In this document: one piece after another, positions 1-9,015 of the stretch
Layout: each line of letters opens with the position of its first letter
How positions within the stretch are numbered: the first letter of the stretch is position 1
Source: Rhizobiales bacterium 62-17
GTDB lineage: Bacteria > Pseudomonadota > Alphaproteobacteria > Rhizobiales > Beijerinckiaceae
Assembly: GCA_001898965.1 (NCBI GenBank)
Contig: MKVW01000009.1
Location: 62,001-126,000 of the forward strand
Length of the DNA stretch: 64,000 nucleotides
Reading direction: 5' to 3'
Translations under genes and position numbers: made by a program
Notes under the pieces: generated by a model
Database searches by the model: none
Told to the model about the DNA's origin: nothing
Seen by the model: only the letters and a program-made list of their open reading frames with translations

Positions 1-939
1 AATGTCGCGTAGCTTCACGCCCTTCGGCAGGCCGGTGCCCAGTTCCCAATCCGGTTCCCAGAAATTGGTGTGGCGGCCATGCAGCGAATAGGTCGTCATC
101 GCGCCGACGATATCGGCCGGCGGCGGCCCCTTGGCCATTTCACCGACACGCCGCCCACCCGGCCCCGTCGACACCGCACCGACTTCGTTCATGTCCATCA
201 CATGGGTGGCCCAGACGTGATAGCCCTCCTGGAATTGGTCGACGCCATATTTCCAGTTGCATGGCAGGATTGTCGTGTAATGACGCAGAATGCGCATCTT
301 GCCGATCTCGAATTTCGCCAATCGCTCCGGCACCGGATCGAGATAATCGAGCAAGGGTCCGGCGTTCGGATCGAGATTGATGAAGACGAAGCCTTCCCAG
401 GTATCGACCAGCACTTTGCGCAGGCCGATCTTGTCGCGCTGAATGCATTCGGGCGCGAAATCCTTGGCGCCGGGCAGATGAGCGATCTCGCCGTCGAGAT
501 CCCAAGCCCAGCCGTGGAAGACGCACTGGATCTTGCCTTTGAAATGCGCCTTGTTGTTCTGCATCGTGCCCGTGCCGCCAATGGGTGTGCGCGTGCGGAA
601 GGACCCCGCGCCGCCCACCGGCGTGCCGCCTTCGGCGAGCCGCGTGCCGCGATGCATGCAGCTATTGTGGAAGGCGTTGATGCGGCCATCGTTGGTGCGG
701 ATGATCAGCACCGACTGATCGCCGATGCGATATTCGTAATAGTCGCCGGGATGGGGAATCTCCTCCTCGCGACAGGCCCATTGCCAGACGCGCGACCACA
801 GCTCGTCATATTCACGCTGCAACCACTCGGGCGAAATGTAGCGCTCGGCCGGAAACAGCCGGCTGTAGTCCTCATCCTCCACGGTCGCGGTGATCTGATT
901 GAAATCGACCCGCCCGGGTTTCTTGGATTGGATATTCAC
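1..939 (-). CDS. Rieske-type aromatic ring-hydroxylating oxygenase, alpha subunit (C-terminus cut by window edge)
   Basis: Terminal oxygenase that would hydroxylate an unidentified aromatic substrate with electrons from a reductase. The first 313 residues are visible. The Rieske 2Fe-2S half-motifs are C94-x-H96 and C139-x2-H142, followed by GW. They lie 42 residues apart, against the usual 15-17, because of a Gly/Thr-rich insert at about 105-136. The mononuclear iron site is visible as NWK at 228-230, E238, H241 and H246. The start is GTG at 939, chosen for an AGGGAG ribosome-binding site 7 nt upstream; no ATG fits. It is divergent from the LysR gene at 1040, its likely regulator. The 2Fe-2S reductase at 2086-3009 is the obvious electron donor. 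Family assignment is firm, substrate unknown. Confidence 0.9.
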   Translation of the reverse strand, partial: MNIQSKKPGRVDFNQITATVEDEDYSRLFPAERYISPEWLQREYDELWSRVWQWACREEEIPHPGDYYEYRIGDQSVLIIRTNDGRINAFHNSCMHRGTRLAEGGTPVGGAGSFRTRTPIGGTGTMQNNKAHFKGKIQCVFHGWAWDLDGEIAHLPGAKDFAPECIQRDKIGLRKVLVDTWEGFVFINLDPNAGPLLDYLDPVPERLAKFEIGKMRILRHYTTILPCNWKYGVDQFQEGYHVWATHVMDMNEVGAVSTGPGGRRVGEMAKGPPPADIVGAMTTYSLHGRHTNFWEPDWELGTGLPKGVKLRDI

Positions 940-999
940 GATGCCACTCCCTGTCGTGCTGTCGAGGACAGCGCCCTCCATGACAGCGACAGTGGTTCG

Positions 1000-1014
1000 A
1001 TTGACGCGATTAAT
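1000..1014. promoter_or_regulatory. Candidate LysR-type binding site (T-N11-A)
   Basis: ATTGACGCGATTAAT lies in the 100 nt between the divergent Rieske and LysR starts. It has short inverted arms ATT/AAT and satisfies T-N11-A, the LysR-family consensus. The arms are short, so chance is possible. Confidence 0.3.
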
Positions 1015-1039
1015 CCAACTCGTATAAATTCATTTCTTC

Positions 1040-1954
1040 ATGAGCCATTTCGATCTACGGCGAGCCAACCTCAACTATCTGATCGTGTTCGAAGTCCTCA
1101 TGGCCGAACGGCATGTCGGGCGCGCGGCGCAGCGCCTCGGCCTCACCCAGTCGGCGGTCAGCCACGCTTTGGGGCGGCTGCGCGAAACCCTCAACGATCC
1201 GCTGTTCGTGCGCCATCCCAAAGGCGTAGAGCCAACGCCGCGCGCCATGGCGCTGGCGCCACGCATCACGCAAGTGCTGGCCGATGCCAGCGACATTCTC
1301 GCCGATCCCACCCAGTTCGACGCGACCCGGACGCACGAATTCAAGATCGGCGCCACCGACGGCGCGATCAACGCGGTGCTGATCCCGCTGATGGAAAAAC
1401 TGCGCCGCGAGGCGCCGGCCGTTGGCATCAGCGTTTTGCCGACCGGCCGCGACGACGTGGTCGCCGCCATCGACCGGATGGAGATCGACCTCGCCATCAC
1501 CGTATCGTCGGCGACAATAGCGCGGCTGGAGCGTGCGCCGATCACCGCATTGGAATTCGTCGCCATCGTGCGCCGCGATCATCCCTGCCTGAAGGCGCCG
1601 ATGACGCTGCAAACCTTCGCCGCCCTGCCGCATCTCGTCATTGCGCCGCATGGCTATACGGGCGAGCCGATCGACGATGCCCTCGCCGCCGAAGGCCTGA
1701 AGCGCAATATCGTGGTCGTCGAGCCGCATTATCTGGCCGCGCCGCTCATGGTGGCGCGCACCGACATGGTCGCTATCGTCGACCGCACTTTGGCGAACCT
1801 CTTCGTCGATACGCAAGGCCTGGCAATGTTCGATCCGCCGGTGAAGCCGCCGCGCACCACGCTCGACATTCTGATCAGCAAGGCCCGCATGTCCGAGCCG
1901 CCGTTGGTGTGGCTGCAGGCGCAGATCAGAAGCCTTTATCCGGCGAAGGACTGA
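1040..1954 (+). CDS. LysR family transcriptional regulator
   Basis: 304 residues, normal LysR length. The N-terminal winged helix-turn-helix spans about residues 12-66 (AAQRLGLTQSAVSHALGRLR, then DPLFVR). The C-terminal effector-binding domain follows from about 90. It is transcribed away from the Rieske oxygenase gene, the classic LysR arrangement, so it probably controls that gene in response to an aromatic ligand. Autoregulation through the shared 100-nt spacer is likely but inferred. The start is the first in-frame ATG before the HTH. The gene ends 4 nt before a palindromic repeat that separates it from the convergent reductase gene. Confidence 0.9.
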   Translation: MSHFDLRRANLNYLIVFEVLMAERHVGRAAQRLGLTQSAVSHALGRLRETLNDPLFVRHPKGVEPTPRAMALAPRITQVLADASDILADPTQFDATRTHEFKIGATDGAINAVLIPLMEKLRREAPAVGISVLPTGRDDVVAAIDRMEIDLAITVSSATIARLERAPITALEFVAIVRRDHPCLKAPMTLQTFAALPHLVIAPHGYTGEPIDDALAAEGLKRNIVVVEPHYLAAPLMVARTDMVAIVDRTLANLFVDTQGLAMFDPPVKPPRTTLDILISKARMSEPPLVWLQAQIRSLYPAKD

Positions 1955-1957
1955 GCC

Positions 1958-2077
1958 TTGGTGTCATCCCGGACACTTGCGCAGCAAGTGATCCGGGAAC
2001 CAGGGGCGTGTGACGAATGGGACTTGACCACTCGCCCCTGGATACCGGATCGCCTGCGGCGTCCGGTATGACACCAA
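1958..2077. repeat. Palindromic intergenic repeat, GTGTCATCC family (copy 1, compound)
   Basis: A 120-bp element bounded by 10-bp perfect inverted ends (TTGGTGTCAT and ATGACACCAA). Nested inside are three more hairpins: GGACACTTGC/GCAAGTGATCC, CCAGGGGCG/CGCCCCTGG and ATACCGGA/TCCGGTAT. It fills the gap between the convergent LysR and reductase genes. Simpler relatives sit at 37327-37356 and 45136-45187, also between convergent genes. It may serve as a bidirectional terminator or a REP/BIME-like element. Confidence 0.75.
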
Positions 2078-2085
2078 GTGCACCG

Positions 2086-3009
2086 CTAGATATCCAACAC
2101 CAACGTCTTCGACCGACAGCGCGACACGCAAATCAGCATCTCGCGTTCGCGTTCCTCCGCACTCAACAGATTGTCGCGATGCTCCGGCTCGCCGCCGCAC
2201 CAGGGCGTGCGGCATGTGCCGCAGATACCAGTTTCGCAACTTAAAGGACGCTCGATGCCAGAGCGCCAGAGCGCCACCAAAATACTTTCATCCGCCTTCA
2301 CCGGCACGGTACGCCGCGAGCGCGCCAGCACCACCTCAAAGGCCATCGCATCGTCGGGCACCTGCGGCTTGAAGCTTTCGGTGTGAACGGGACAGAGGCC
2401 AGCATAGGCGACGCGCACTGCCTCCATCAGGGAAGACGGACCGCAACAATAGACCGAGCAACCTTCGGGCGGCGGATCCGCATCCGGCGCAAAACGCCGC
2501 GCATCCTCGCCCACGGAAAGATGCACATGCAAGGCGCCGCGCGGCACGAGCCGTTCCAGTTCCGGCAGAAACACCAGGCTTTCCCGATCGCGCGCGCAAT
2601 AATGAAAATCGAACGGCTGTTTCGCGCGCGCCAGATGATGCGCCATGGCGACCAACGGTGTCGCCCCGATACCGCCAGCGATCAAGCGGATGAACGACGC
2701 GCCCGAATGCAGCAGAAACAGGCTCCGCGGTTCTGAAATCCGCAGGCGGCGCCCTTTCGCCAGGGCGTCATGCATGGCGCGCGAGCCGCCCCGTCCCTGC
2801 GCCTCGCGCAAAACGGCGATTTCGCAAACGTCCTGCCGGGCCGGATCGCCGCACAAAGAATAGGGCCGCACGATCCCGCAGGGCGTTTCGACATCGACGT
2901 GATCGCCCGGCGCGGCAAGCGGCAACGGCTGGCCATCCACGCGCGCCAGCACGAAACGGCGCACACCAGCCACCGGACGCGTCACCGCCTGGACGACAAC
3001 GTCGATCAT
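2086..3009 (-). CDS. PDR/VanB-type oxidoreductase with C-terminal 2Fe-2S ferredoxin domain
   Basis: Reductase of the phthalate dioxygenase reductase class, passing electrons from NAD(P)H through a flavin to a plant-type 2Fe-2S centre and on to an oxygenase. Flavin-binding RPYS is at 48-51, the nucleotide-binding GGIGATP at 112-118, YCCGP at 186-190, and the ferredoxin cysteines are C257, C262, C265 and C293. At 307 residues it is a standard length. Its start overlaps the stop of the upstream dehydrogenase gene by 4 nt (ATGA), which implies translational coupling. The likely partner is the Rieske oxygenase at 1-939, although the LysR gene lies between them and the two are not in one transcript. 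Confidence 0.92.
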   Translation of the reverse strand: MIDVVVQAVTRPVAGVRRFVLARVDGQPLPLAAPGDHVDVETPCGIVRPYSLCGDPARQDVCEIAVLREAQGRGGSRAMHDALAKGRRLRISEPRSLFLLHSGASFIRLIAGGIGATPLVAMAHHLARAKQPFDFHYCARDRESLVFLPELERLVPRGALHVHLSVGEDARRFAPDADPPPEGCSVYCCGPSSLMEAVRVAYAGLCPVHTESFKPQVPDDAMAFEVVLARSRRTVPVKADESILVALWRSGIERPLSCETGICGTCRTPWCGGEPEHRDNLLSAEEREREMLICVSRCRSKTLVLDI

Positions 3010-4037
3010 GACGGCGCGATGATGATCTTGCCGATGGCATCGCCCTGTTCCGCCAGCCGATGCGCCTCGATCGTCTCCTCAAGCGGAAAGGTTTTGGCGA
3101 TCAGCGCTGACAGTTTGCCTTCGGCGCCCCATTGCAGGCAGCGCATCAGATCGACATCGCCCTTGGCGGGCGCGACGGAGAGCACGCGCAGACGTTTCAG
3201 ATGCAATTGCTTCACGTCGAGGGGCACGATGCCACCGCCATGATAACCCATGGTGACGAGTCGTCCGCCCGTGGCGAGGCTGGCGAAGGCACCCTTGAAC
3301 AGATCGGGATCGCCGATGTTTTCCAACACCGCATCGGCGCCATGACCATCGGTGATCTCCGTGACGCGCTTCGCCAAATTCTCGCGACGATAATCGATGC
3401 CGAAAGCAGCTCCCGCATCAAGTCCCGCCTGCACGCGCGCTGCAGAACCCGCAGCGGCGATTACTTTCGCACCAGCCATCGCGGCCAGTTGAATGAGGAT
3501 ATTGCCGAGCCCACCGGCGGCGCCCATCACCAACACCCATTCGCCCGGCTGCAAAGCCGCCGTGGCGATCTGGGCCGTTGCCGCCGCGCCGTGGCGGCAG
3601 ATCACCGTCGCATCGGCATAGCTAAGCCCATCGGGGATCGGGCGCACCTGCAGTTCATCGACAGACACATGTTCCGCGCAGCCGCCAGGCGCCTGCACGC
3701 CGATCGGCTTGTTGTGCAGGCAGCGTCGCCCGGCCTGGCACGGCTCGCATTTGCCGCAACGTACCATGCCGAGCACGGTCACGCGCTGGCCGATACGGGC
3801 GCGATCGACGCCATCGCCCACCGCGATGATCTCGCCCGACGGATCGACACCCGGCGTCACCGGATAGGTCGGATTGAACGGTGACGTGCCGGCACGCACG
3901 GCAAGATCATAAGAGCGATTGACCGAGACGGCACCGACACGCAGCACCACTTCGCTCGGTCCGGGCTTGGGTTCGGCGATTTCGCGTAACGCCAGAACTT
4001 CCGGGCCGCCCGGTTGCGGAATGACAATGGCTCGCAT
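3006..4037 (-). CDS. Zinc-binding medium-chain alcohol dehydrogenase / quinone oxidoreductase family
   Basis: 343-residue MDR-superfamily enzyme. The GroES-like N-terminal half carries a structural-zinc loop with C94, C97, C100 and C106; the last spacing is two residues shorter than usual. The Rossmann half has GAAGGLGN at about 172-179. Substrate is not determinable. It shares 4 nt with the reductase downstream and 1 nt (TGATG) with the SRPBCC gene upstream, so the three genes form one coupled operon. Context suggests oxidation of an alcohol or diol intermediate in the aromatic pathway served by the neighbouring Rieske system; that is inference. Confidence 0.88.
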   Translation of the reverse strand: MRAIVIPQPGGPEVLALREIAEPKPGPSEVVLRVGAVSVNRSYDLAVRAGTSPFNPTYPVTPGVDPSGEIIAVGDGVDRARIGQRVTVLGMVRCGKCEPCQAGRRCLHNKPIGVQAPGGCAEHVSVDELQVRPIPDGLSYADATVICRHGAAATAQIATAALQPGEWVLVMGAAGGLGNILIQLAAMAGAKVIAAAGSAARVQAGLDAGAAFGIDYRRENLAKRVTEITDGHGADAVLENIGDPDLFKGAFASLATGGRLVTMGYHGGGIVPLDVKQLHLKRLRVLSVAPAKGDVDLMRCLQWGAEGKLSALIAKTFPLEETIEAHRLAEQGDAIGKIIIAPS

Positions 4038-4606
4038 CAGACCGTCTCCTTTCCCAACGAGAGATCGCGGGCATAAAGATCGCGCAGCGCGAGAAAGCGC
4101 TGCCGATCGATCACGGCACGCGTACCGCGCGCGGTCGGCAATTGATCAAGACGCAGATGCGAAGCGGCGAGAATGTCAGGGACGCGCGGCTCGGGCACGC
4201 CACGGTGGCGAAACAATAAACGGCTGCCGCCGGGCGCAGGCCCAAGTCCCAGCGCCAACACCGAACCGGAAAATTCCGGCGCCTGACCATGCGCCGGCAC
4301 GGTCCAGGTGAATTCAAGCTTGCGGCCCTCTTCAAGCGCCAGAATTTCGCCATGGAGCCAGGCGCCGTTCTGCGGATGCAGGCACAAAACGATACGCCCG
4401 CCGACGCGCAACTCGATCTCTTCAACCGGGCCAAGCCAGCCGGCCATCCGATCAGGCTCGGTGAGACAGGCCCAGAGTTCGTCCATCGAAACGCGATAGT
4501 TGCGATCGAACGCGACGGTCAGACCCAGCAGATCGTAGGATAGAAAGCCGTCGCGATCCGCAGTGGATCGCGACCTCAACATCTCCGGCATAGGCGTCTC
4601 CCTCAC
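4037..4606 (-). CDS. SRPBCC (START/Bet v1-like, AHSA1-type) domain protein
   Basis: 189 residues. The core from about 28 resembles activator-of-Hsp90-ATPase-like SRPBCC proteins: VSMDELWACLTEPDRMAGWL, then a VGGRIV strand and a LEFTW strand. Such proteins have a hydrophobic ligand cavity. The C-terminal 40 residues extend beyond the fold. It is the first gene of the reductase operon, with its stop overlapping the dehydrogenase start (TGATG). Possible roles are binding or cyclising a hydrophobic intermediate, but nothing in the sequence proves this. A second ATG lies five codons in (4591), so the exact start is uncertain. Confidence 0.8.
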   Translation of the reverse strand: MRETPMPEMLRSRSTADRDGFLSYDLLGLTVAFDRNYRVSMDELWACLTEPDRMAGWLGPVEEIELRVGGRIVLCLHPQNGAWLHGEILALEEGRKLEFTWTVPAHGQAPEFSGSVLALGLGPAPGGSRLLFRHRGVPEPRVPDILAASHLRLDQLPTARGTRAVIDRQRFLALRDLYARDLSLGKETV

Positions 4607-4677
4607 ACCTCGTTTTCAAACACGGGAGAAGCCTAGGAGCCGGTCCTCAATCAATCCAACGCATAAAAACTAACGTC

Positions 4678-5910
4678 TCAATGAGCAGGACTGATCGGCT
4701 TCGCGGGCTCAGCGCGTTCGCTGCGCGGATTGGAAGAACGACCCCGCCAGAACAGCAGAAGATAGACGGCCGCGATCGCCGCCAATACGAGGCCAAAACC
4801 GTCGAACAGGATGACATGCGAGCCGAGCGCCTTGCCAAGCGTGACGCCGATCAAGGGACCCGCTGCCATGCCGAGAAAGAAGCAGGTGGTCTGCACACCC
4901 GCGACGCGACCGCGCGCCGTCACCGGCACTTGGCCAAACAGCAGGCTGAGACTGTTCGGCTGCACCATGCCGCAGCCGGTGCCGACGATAAGAATGCCCG
5001 CCACCATGAACGGCAAGGACGGCGCTGCCGCCAAAAACACATAGCCGGCGGAGGTGATGACGAAAATCACCACCCACAAGGCCGCACCTTCAAGACGGCG
5101 CGCGATGAAGGGAAAGGCGCTGGCGCCGATCAACATGCCCGTTGATGCGACGGCCGCGAGATAGCCGGCCATGCGCGCGCCGCCGAAGCCGCGTTCGATG
5201 GCCAAGAAGGGCGTGCCGGTAAGCAACACGTCGAAGGTCATCGCGCCGAGCAGCACACCGGCAAAGATCGGCGCCAGCCGCAGCCAGGGGATGGGCACGA
5301 CCGGCGCCGCCGCCACGCCCGGCTCCGCATTGGGCCGGCGCGGAATGAACATCCATGTCAGGCCGGCGGCAACAAGGCCCCAAAGGAAGATCAGGAAAGC
5401 ATTGCGCCAATCGGTTTCAGCGAGATGGCCGATCAAAGCGAAGGCGAAGATATGCGTGACACCGAGCGCCGCATATTTCATGCCGAGCATGCGCTGACGG
5501 CCGGGGCCGGTGAACAGATCGGCGATCAAAGCCGACGTGCACACCAGCAGCGTGCCGGTGGCAAGCCCCATGAGCAGGCGCGCAGTCAGCACCGCATAAA
5601 GCGACTCGAAGAAGAAGGGCGCGCAGCCGAACACGGTCGCCGAAAGCGATGCAGCGATAACGATGGCGCGGCGATCGATCCGATCGCTTAACGCGCCAAC
5701 GAAGGGCGCGATAACGACGCTGACCAGGAAAGGCAGGGTGACCACCAAAGGCACAAGCACGGTGGCATGGGCGACATCGCGATAATGATCCAGCATTTTC
5801 GGCAGGATCGGCGGCACGGTGATACTGGTCGTCAGGCTCGCGGCGATGATCGCGCTGACGACGCCCAGTCTGATGCCGGCCGGATTAGCCCGCTGCCCAC
5901 TCTCAGCCAT
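4678..5910 (-). CDS. MFS transporter
   Basis: 410 residues with about 12 hydrophobic segments and the MFS loop 2-3 signature (GALSDRIDRRAIVIA). Start chosen at the ATG at 5910 because GGAGGATGGG stands directly upstream; a longer reading frame to 5985 adds a non-hydrophobic, poorly spaced leader. It resembles drug/H+ antiporter 1-type members, but the substrate cannot be deduced. It lies on the same strand as the SRPBCC-dehydrogenase-reductase operon, 71 nt upstream, and may supply or export its compound. Confidence 0.88.
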   Translation of the reverse strand: MAESGQRANPAGIRLGVVSAIIAASLTTSITVPPILPKMLDHYRDVAHATVLVPLVVTLPFLVSVVIAPFVGALSDRIDRRAIVIAASLSATVFGCAPFFFESLYAVLTARLLMGLATGTLLVCTSALIADLFTGPGRQRMLGMKYAALGVTHIFAFALIGHLAETDWRNAFLIFLWGLVAAGLTWMFIPRRPNAEPGVAAAPVVPIPWLRLAPIFAGVLLGAMTFDVLLTGTPFLAIERGFGGARMAGYLAAVASTGMLIGASAFPFIARRLEGAALWVVIFVITSAGYVFLAAAPSLPFMVAGILIVGTGCGMVQPNSLSLLFGQVPVTARGRVAGVQTTCFFLGMAAGPLIGVTLGKALGSHVILFDGFGLVLAAIAAVYLLLFWRGRSSNPRSERAEPAKPISPAH

Positions 5911-6020
5911 CCCATCCTCCCCCGTCGCCGGATGCTGGAGCCGGCGCACGAAAGGAGGATAGCGATGCCCCCGACATCGATCCAAATCTTAAAGCTGTGC
6001 AAGTCGATGAACGATTTCGA

Positions 6021-7274
6021 TCAGCTATAGCGGCTGAGCGCCAGATCGGCGGTCTCGATCTCCGGCTTACGGCCACCGATCAGATCCGCCAACACGCGAC
6101 CGGAGCCGCAGGCCATGGTCCAGCCAAGCGTGCCGTGGCCGGAGTTGATGTAGAGATTCCGGAAGCGTGTCGCACCGATGATCGGCGTGCCGTCGGGTGT
6201 CATCGGCCGCAAGCCGGTCCAGAAACTGGCGCGGCTCTGGTCACCGGCGCCGCCAAACAGATCCTCGACCGAAAACTCCAACGTACCGCGCCGGCTGTCC
6301 GGCAGATCGGTGTTGAAGCCCGCGATCTCCGCCATGCCGCCGACACGGATGCGATCGCCCAGGCGCGTGATCGCGATCTTATAGGTCTCGTCCATGATGG
6401 TGGAGACCGGCGCACGGCTTTCTTCAACAATCGGCACGGTGATCGAATAGCCCTTCACCGGATAGATCGGCAGTTTCAACCCGAGCGGTTTCAACATGGC
6501 GGTGGAGAAGCTGCCGAGTGCCGTGACGAAGACATCGCCTGTCACCGCGCCCTGATCGGTTTCAACCGCCGCCACGCGATCACCCGCCTGAGTCAGCCCG
6601 CGCAAGTTCACGCCGAAGCGAAACGTCACGCCCAGAGCCTCGGCTTGCGCGCGCAGCGCCGTGGTGAATTTAAAGCAGTCGCCCGTCTCGTCGTGTGGCA
6701 ACCGCAGACCGCCGACGAATTTATCGCGCACGTGGGCGAGCGCCGGTTCGGCGGCGACACAGCCGTTGGGATCAAGCTCCTCATAGGCAACGCCATACGC
6801 GCGCAGCACTTCGATATCCTTAGCCGTGCCGTCGAGCTGCTTTTGCGTGCGGAACAATTGCAAAGTGCCCTGCGTTCGATGATCGTAAGCGATGCCGAGC
6901 TCGTCGCGCAGCGCGATCAGGCAATCGCGGCTATATTCGGCGACACGCACCATGCGGCTCTTGTTGAGCGCATAGCGCGACGCGGTGCAGTTCATCAGGA
7001 TCGCGAACATCCACCGCCACGTCGCCGTATCCATCAAGGGATGCAGGATCAGCGGCGCGTGTTTCATGAAAATCCACTTCGCCGCCTTCGTCGGAATGCC
7101 CGGCCCCGCCCAGGGCGAGGCATAGCCCGGCGAGATTTCACCGGCATTGGCGAAACTGGTCTCCAGCGCCACATCCGGCTGACGATCCAGCACGACCACC
7201 TCATGGCCGGCCTTCGCCAGATAATAGGCTGACGTGACGCCGATAACGCCTGCCCCCAGAACGACGATCTTCAT
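6021..7274 (-). CDS. dadA: D-amino acid dehydrogenase small subunit
   Basis: FAD enzyme of the inner membrane that oxidises D-alanine and other D-amino acids to 2-oxo acids, feeding electrons to the respiratory chain. 417 residues, matching the DadA family. The N-terminal FAD Rossmann motif is GAGVIG at 7-12, followed by the DadA signature [18 protein letters not shown] at about 42-59. The C-terminal part contains [14 protein letters not shown]. It lies 21 nt downstream of the alanine racemase gene on the same strand, with a divergent Lrp regulator beyond, the usual L-alanine catabolic arrangement. Confidence 0.96.
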   Translation of the reverse strand: MKIVVLGAGVIGVTSAYYLAKAGHEVVVLDRQPDVALETSFANAGEISPGYASPWAGPGIPTKAAKWIFMKHAPLILHPLMDTATWRWMFAILMNCTASRYALNKSRMVRVAEYSRDCLIALRDELGIAYDHRTQGTLQLFRTQKQLDGTAKDIEVLRAYGVAYEELDPNGCVAAEPALAHVRDKFVGGLRLPHDETGDCFKFTTALRAQAEALGVTFRFGVNLRGLTQAGDRVAAVETDQGAVTGDVFVTALGSFSTAMLKPLGLKLPIYPVKGYSITVPIVEESRAPVSTIMDETYKIAITRLGDRIRVGGMAEIAGFNTDLPDSRRGTLEFSVEDLFGGAGDQSRASFWTGLRPMTPDGTPIIGATRFRNLYINSGHGTLGWTMACGSGRVLADLIGGRKPEIETADLALSRYS

Positions 7275-7295
7275 AACGGCCCCAGTCCAAACAGT

Positions 7296-8417
7296 CTAAA
7301 CGACATAATGACGATGATAGCGACGACCAAGACTGGTCAAGATTTCATAGGAGATGGTGCCGGCGTCCGCCGCGATCATCTCCAGGCTCTGGTGCGGACC
7401 GATGATCTCCACCATACTGCCGAGACGCAGCGTCGATGGCGGCAAAGCGCTGATATCGATCGTCAGACTGTCCATGGAAACGCGGCCGACGATCGGCAGG
7501 CGGACACCAGCATAATAAGCAGCGCCTGTGTTGCCGAGACTGCGCGGCAGACCATCGGCATAACCGGCCGCGAGGGTCGCCAGCCGCATCTCGGCGGAAG
7601 CGACATAGGTGGCGCCATAACCAATGCGCGTCCCTGCCGGCACGGTGCGCGTCTGCACCACGCGCACGTCGAGGCGAACCACCGGCTGCATCGCGGCATC
7701 AGGCGCATCGCTCGGCGTACCGCCATAAAGCGCAATACCCGGACGCGCCAGGCTCCCGTGAAAGCCATGCCCGAGAAAAATGCCGCCGGAATTGGCGAGG
7801 CACAGCGGCAGATCGGGAAACAGGGCCGCGACCCGATGCAGCGCCGCCAGTTGCTCGGCATTCTGCCCATGGGCGTGCTCATCGCCACAGGCGAGATGAC
7901 TCATGAGAAAACGCAGATCAACGCCTTCGGCAAGGCTGCGATCGACGGCGAGCGCATCGACCTCTTGGCCTGACAAGCCAAGGCGCGACATGCCCGTATC
8001 GACCTGCAACAGCGCCGGCAGCATGACACCGCGCTGCTTGGCGAGCGCCGACCACAGCGAAAGCTGTTCGAGCGAATTGAGCACAGGGATGACGGTGAGA
8101 TCGGCAGCCGTTGCTTCCTCGCCGGGCTGCAAGCCGTTGAGCACATAGACGCGCGCCTCATCAGCGAGAAGCCACCGCAAAGACACCGCTTCGCTAAACT
8201 GCGCCACGAAGAAATCACGGCAGCCGGCGGTCTGGAGCGCCGGACCTACCTGATCGACCCCCAGCCCATAGGCATCGGCCTTGACCACCGCCGCCGTCGC
8301 GGCCGGGCGCGATCGGTCGGCCAGAGTCCGGTAGTTCCGCTGAAGGGCGCCAAGATCAATGGTGAGCATGCCGGAATAACCACTCGGGATGGTCCCCGAT
8401 CTCACCACATCATCCAT
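7296..8417 (-). CDS. alr: Alanine racemase (catabolic)
   Basis: PLP enzyme interconverting L- and D-alanine; here it would make D-alanine for DadA. 373 residues from the ATG at 8417, picked because AGGAGC precedes it at ideal spacing; the upstream ATGs at 8435 and 8444 lack this. PLP lysine is K46 (VVKADAYGLG) and the catalytic tyrosine Y267 (RIGYGATY). Together with dadA it forms a two-gene operon under the divergent Lrp-type regulator. The name dadX would be equally fitting; whether the strain has a second, biosynthetic racemase cannot be seen here. Confidence 0.95.
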   Translation of the reverse strand: MDDVVRSGTIPSGYSGMLTIDLGALQRNYRTLADRSRPAATAAVVKADAYGLGVDQVGPALQTAGCRDFFVAQFSEAVSLRWLLADEARVYVLNGLQPGEEATAADLTVIPVLNSLEQLSLWSALAKQRGVMLPALLQVDTGMSRLGLSGQEVDALAVDRSLAEGVDLRFLMSHLACGDEHAHGQNAEQLAALHRVAALFPDLPLCLANSGGIFLGHGFHGSLARPGIALYGGTPSDAPDAAMQPVVRLDVRVVQTRTVPAGTRIGYGATYVASAEMRLATLAAGYADGLPRSLGNTGAAYYAGVRLPIVGRVSMDSLTIDISALPPSTLRLGSMVEIIGPHQSLEMIAADAGTISYEILTSLGRRYHRHYVV

Positions 8418-8447
8418 TGCCCGCTCCTGCCACATGATGGGCAATCT

Positions 8448-8477
8448 ATTGCAAAATATGCGAAATTTTCGCGCAAT
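8448..8477. promoter_or_regulatory. Candidate Lrp operator between alr-dadA and the Lrp gene
   Basis: AT-rich block in the 127-nt divergent spacer. It contains the inverted pair ATTGC (8448-8452) and GCAAT (8473-8477), and inside it GCGAAA-T-TTTCGC (8460-8472), an exact 6-bp palindrome around one base. Lrp/AsnC proteins bind such degenerate AT-rich palindromes. Assignment rests on position and symmetry. Confidence 0.5.
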
Positions 8478-8544
8478 AACTCTCCATTTCTTGCAAAGAT
8501 AAAGGATTTTTGATTATTTATGGCAACTCACGCTGGATATTTGC

Positions 8545-9009
8545 ATGGCCGGACTGGACACGATCGACCGCAACATCATCCGCATGCTGCGGCTCAACGC
8601 CCGCATCAGCACGACCAAGCTTGCCGCCGAGGTCGGTCTGTCGCCCTCCGCCTGCCTGCGCCGCATCCAGATGCTCGAACGCGACGGCATTTTGCGCGGC
8701 TATACGGCGCTGATCGGCCAGGCGTCCGACGCTTCCGCCATCGCCGTCATCATCAACATCACCCTGGAGCGGCAGACGGAGGAGGATCTCGACCGTTTTG
8801 AAGCGGCCGTACGCCAGCATCCCGAAATTCTCGAATGCTATCTGATGACCGGCGGCGCCGATTATCTGCTGCGCGTCGAAGTGGCGAGCGCCGGCGATTT
8901 CGAGGCCATTCACAAGGGCATTCTCTCGCGCCTGCCCGGCGTACAGCGCATCCATTCGAGCTTCGCCATCCGCAACGTGCTGGCGACGCGGCTCGCCAAG
9001 AACCGTTGA
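8545..9009 (+). CDS. Lrp/AsnC family regulator (DadR-like)
   Basis: 154 residues, typical Lrp size. The N-terminal AsnC-type HTH is LDTIDRNIIRMLRLNARIS, then LAAEVGLSPSACLRR at about 27-41. The C-terminal RAM ligand-binding domain includes VLECYLMTGGADYLLRV-like strands (EILECYLMTGGADYLLRV). It diverges from alr-dadA, and by analogy with the dad systems of other proteobacteria should activate them in response to alanine. The Shine-Dalgarno is weak (GGAT), which suggests low expression. Confidence 0.93.
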   Translation: MAGLDTIDRNIIRMLRLNARISTTKLAAEVGLSPSACLRRIQMLERDGILRGYTALIGQASDASAIAVIINITLERQTEEDLDRFEAAVRQHPEILECYLMTGGADYLLRVEVASAGDFEAIHKGILSRLPGVQRIHSSFAIRNVLATRLAKNR

Positions 9010-9015
9010 GCGCCG

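Noticed and set aside
70-2013. Long plus-strand open frame across the Rieske and LysR genes
   Set aside because: It is antisense to the Rieske motifs and runs out of frame through the LysR gene; its translation is Arg/Ala-rich low-complexity with no family pattern. High GC produces such shadow frames.
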